Assembly: GCF_013214175.1 (NCBI RefSeq)
Contig: NZ_JABSPA010000003.1
Coordinates: forward strand, 310,001-374,000
Source of the DNA: Colwellia sp.
GTDB lineage: Bacteria > Pseudomonadota > Gammaproteobacteria > Enterobacterales > Alteromonadaceae
Direction of reading: 5' to 3'
Length of the DNA: 64,000 bases
Made by a program: the position numbers and the translations under genes. The notes beneath the pieces were generated by a model that was given only the letters and a program-made list of their open reading frames with translations, was not told where the DNA came from and did not search any database. Below, one piece after another: positions 62,764 through 64,000 of this stretch (the stretch's first letter is position 1; each line of letters opens with the position of its first letter).

Positions 62764-63486
62764 ATGCGAAAATTATTTTTACCCTTACTAATGGCTACTA
62801 CTTTATGTTCTCCAGCACTTTTTGCTGCAGAATTTTCTGAAAGTATCAAACAAGCAATGTCGTCAGATATACGTACCGACAGAGAAAAAGCTCGAGATAG
62901 CAACCGAAAGCCAGTGGAAACGTTGCAGTTTTTCGGCATAAAAGATGATATGAGGGTATTAGAATTGGTACCTGGTGGTGGCTGGTACACCAAACTACTT
63001 GCACCAGCCCTACGTGATAAAGGACAGTTTTATTTAAGTCTTGGTACCAAAGGACTTAAGGAATCACTGTTGAAACAAAACCCTTTTGATAAAGTTAAAT
63101 TAGTCGGTAGTGAAGGTTATGAATTCGAAAACTTGAACTTTAATGTAAACGATCTTGATGCGGTATTAACATTTCGAAACTACCATAATTTTGATGAAAA
63201 TGAACGTGTCAGTGTAAATAAAGCGGCTTATAAAGCATTAAAACCTGGCGGAATATATGGTGTAGTCGATCATACTCGCAGACATATGCAAAAGAAAAAT
63301 GATGAAAACGGTCGTCGTTTTGACCCTGTTCTAGCCATTAAAGAAATTCAACAAGCGGGTTTTGTTTTAGTGGATTACTCTAACTTACATTACAAATCAG
63401 ATGACGAATTACGTTTTGAAGTTGGACGAAAAACCGTACGAGGTAACTCAGATCGTTTCACGCTATTATTCAAAAAACCAGAGTAA
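62764..63486 (+). CDS. Exported SAM-dependent methyltransferase-like protein
   Basis: A 240-residue class I methyltransferase fold with an apparent signal peptide (MRKLFLPLLMATTLCSPALFAAE), an unusual but recurrent arrangement in marine bacteria. Motif I is VLELVPGGGWYTKLLAPALR (residues ~60-79), then a DAVLTFRNYHNF strand and LKPGGIYGVVDHTRR. SAM is not known to be plentiful in the periplasm, so the ligand or role may differ from a normal methyltransferase. Ribosome site GAAAGGAAA before the ATG. Divergent from the chitinase. Confidence 0.8.
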   Translation: MRKLFLPLLMATTLCSPALFAAEFSESIKQAMSSDIRTDREKARDSNRKPVETLQFFGIKDDMRVLELVPGGGWYTKLLAPALRDKGQFYLSLGTKGLKESLLKQNPFDKVKLVGSEGYEFENLNFNVNDLDAVLTFRNYHNFDENERVSVNKAAYKALKPGGIYGVVDHTRRHMQKKNDENGRRFDPVLAIKEIQQAGFVLVDYSNLHYKSDDELRFEVGRKTVRGNSDRFTLLFKKPE

Positions 63487-63524
63487 GCTGCTTTCTTACT
63501 TATAAATGTAATGAAAGTAATAAA

Positions 63525-63585
63525 GATAATATATGGCGTCAAAGTTAAATTCACTCAATGACATTACTCTGACGCTATTATTCAC
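63525..63585. repeat. Inverted pair of the AATAAATGGGGTCAGAGT-type word
   Basis: AATATATGGCGTCAAAGTTA faces TTACTCTGACGCTATTATT across ~25 bp; it separates the methyltransferase gene from the converging gene at the right edge and may act as a terminator hairpin. Confidence 0.5.
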
Positions 63586-63603
63586 AATATTAAAAAGTGA
63601 GTA

Positions 63604-64000
63604 TTATTTCGTTGGCTCTAGGTATCGTTTTTCAGAAAAGTTTTCAGCTAAAAATGTTTGTAAGCCGCTTAATTGTTTGTCTGAAAACCATTTTTTGTGT
63701 GCTTGGTAATAGTCTTTAGTTTGATATACCTTGGCTAATATTTTATTAATATCGTTAATTACCCCTTGGCCTAATTCACTTTTTGAACAATTGAAATGGG
63801 CAATAAGGTAAGGGGGTGCATCAGCAATGGTGTATTGCTCTAACAGAGGTTTTTGTGTTTCATTTGGGGTTATATCTACAGGCAAGGCGAGGACAAAATT
63901 AACCCGTGATTTATATAACATTGACCCTAGCGCTCTTACTCGCTGGGTGCCGCCGCGGTAATAGATGTTTACTGGGTTTATCTGTTTTATTTGCTGGTCA
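63604..64000 (-). CDS. Solute-binding-like protein, C-terminal part, truncated by window
   Basis: The minus-strand frame is open through the right edge, so only the last ~132 residues are seen. NPVNIYYRGGTQRVRALGSM and FVLALPVDITPN, then YLIAHFNCSKSELGQGVIND, HKKWFSDKQL resemble periplasmic solute-binding (family 3-like) proteins of uncertain ligand. The start and any signal peptide lie outside the window. It has its own stop, 118 bp from the converging methyltransferase gene. Confidence 0.55.
   Translation of the reverse strand, partial: DQQIKQINPVNIYYRGGTQRVRALGSMLYKSRVNFVLALPVDITPNETQKPLLEQYTIADAPPYLIAHFNCSKSELGQGVINDINKILAKVYQTKDYYQAHKKWFSDKQLSGLQTFLAENFSEKRYLEPTK

Overview
The window looks like chromosomal DNA of a cold-water marine gammaproteobacterium of the Colwellia type. 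The reasons are the low GC, the conserved ubiH-ubiI-gcvT-gcvH-gcvP order, many large secreted or lipid-anchored proteins and peptidases, and intergenic regions crowded with short dispersed repeats. The assignment rests on protein flavour and gene order; no rRNA or tRNA gene is present to confirm it.

Left part (1-9.7 kb): the 3' end of ubiH, a 4 x 107 bp tandem repeat, ubiI, then gcvT, gcvH and gcvP (glycine cleavage), transcribed rightwards but separated by unusually long gaps that hold related folded repeats. After the gcvP terminator comes a compact three-gene unit: a STAS-like plus GHKL ATPase protein, a DUF4325 STAS-like protein and a membrane-anchored protein, with overlapping stop/start codons. 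It resembles a partner-switching module of unknown output and is my best candidate for an undescribed system.

9.7-20 kb: a spermidine-synthase-like protein, a sulfotransferase, a coiled-coil protein, a periplasmic solute-binding protein, a large SBP/HD-GYP receptor and a REP-associated tyrosine transposase (RAYT). Seven copies of a matching REP-like sequence occur in the window, including copies flanking the RAYT in opposite orientation, and there is a small RAYT remnant. A TehB-like methyltransferase follows.

20-41 kb: a lipoprotein plus small exported partner, a MOSC/flavin/2Fe-2S fusion, an M15-like peptidase next to a lipoprotein (possible effector/immunity pair), a pitrilysin-like M16 lipoprotein, a metallo-beta-lactamase-fold hydrolase, a zinc-ribbon/TM/Sel1-like protein, a lipoprotein of about 1,800 residues with alternating PKD-like and propeller-like domains, an AGCS symporter, and a second zinc-ribbon paralogue.

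41-64 kb: small hypothetical proteins, an FKBP lipoprotein, a CBM9-like exported protein, an MltB-like transglycosylase, an OmpA-like lipoprotein, a ModF-like double ATPase, a second M16 protease, a hemerythrin, a DUF3360 permease, an exported M20 peptidase, a PEP-CTERM-like protein, a GH19-type chitinase with a 22-bp palindromic operator candidate upstream, an exported methyltransferase, and an open reading frame running off the right edge.

Most gaps carry fragments of one mosaic repeat family whose ends are GTCGCGGTGGCGAC and its approximate inverse. I interpret it as a non-autonomous mobile element family that has been repeatedly inserted, recombined and eroded. No CRISPR array, tRNA, rRNA, intact prophage or classical IS is visible.
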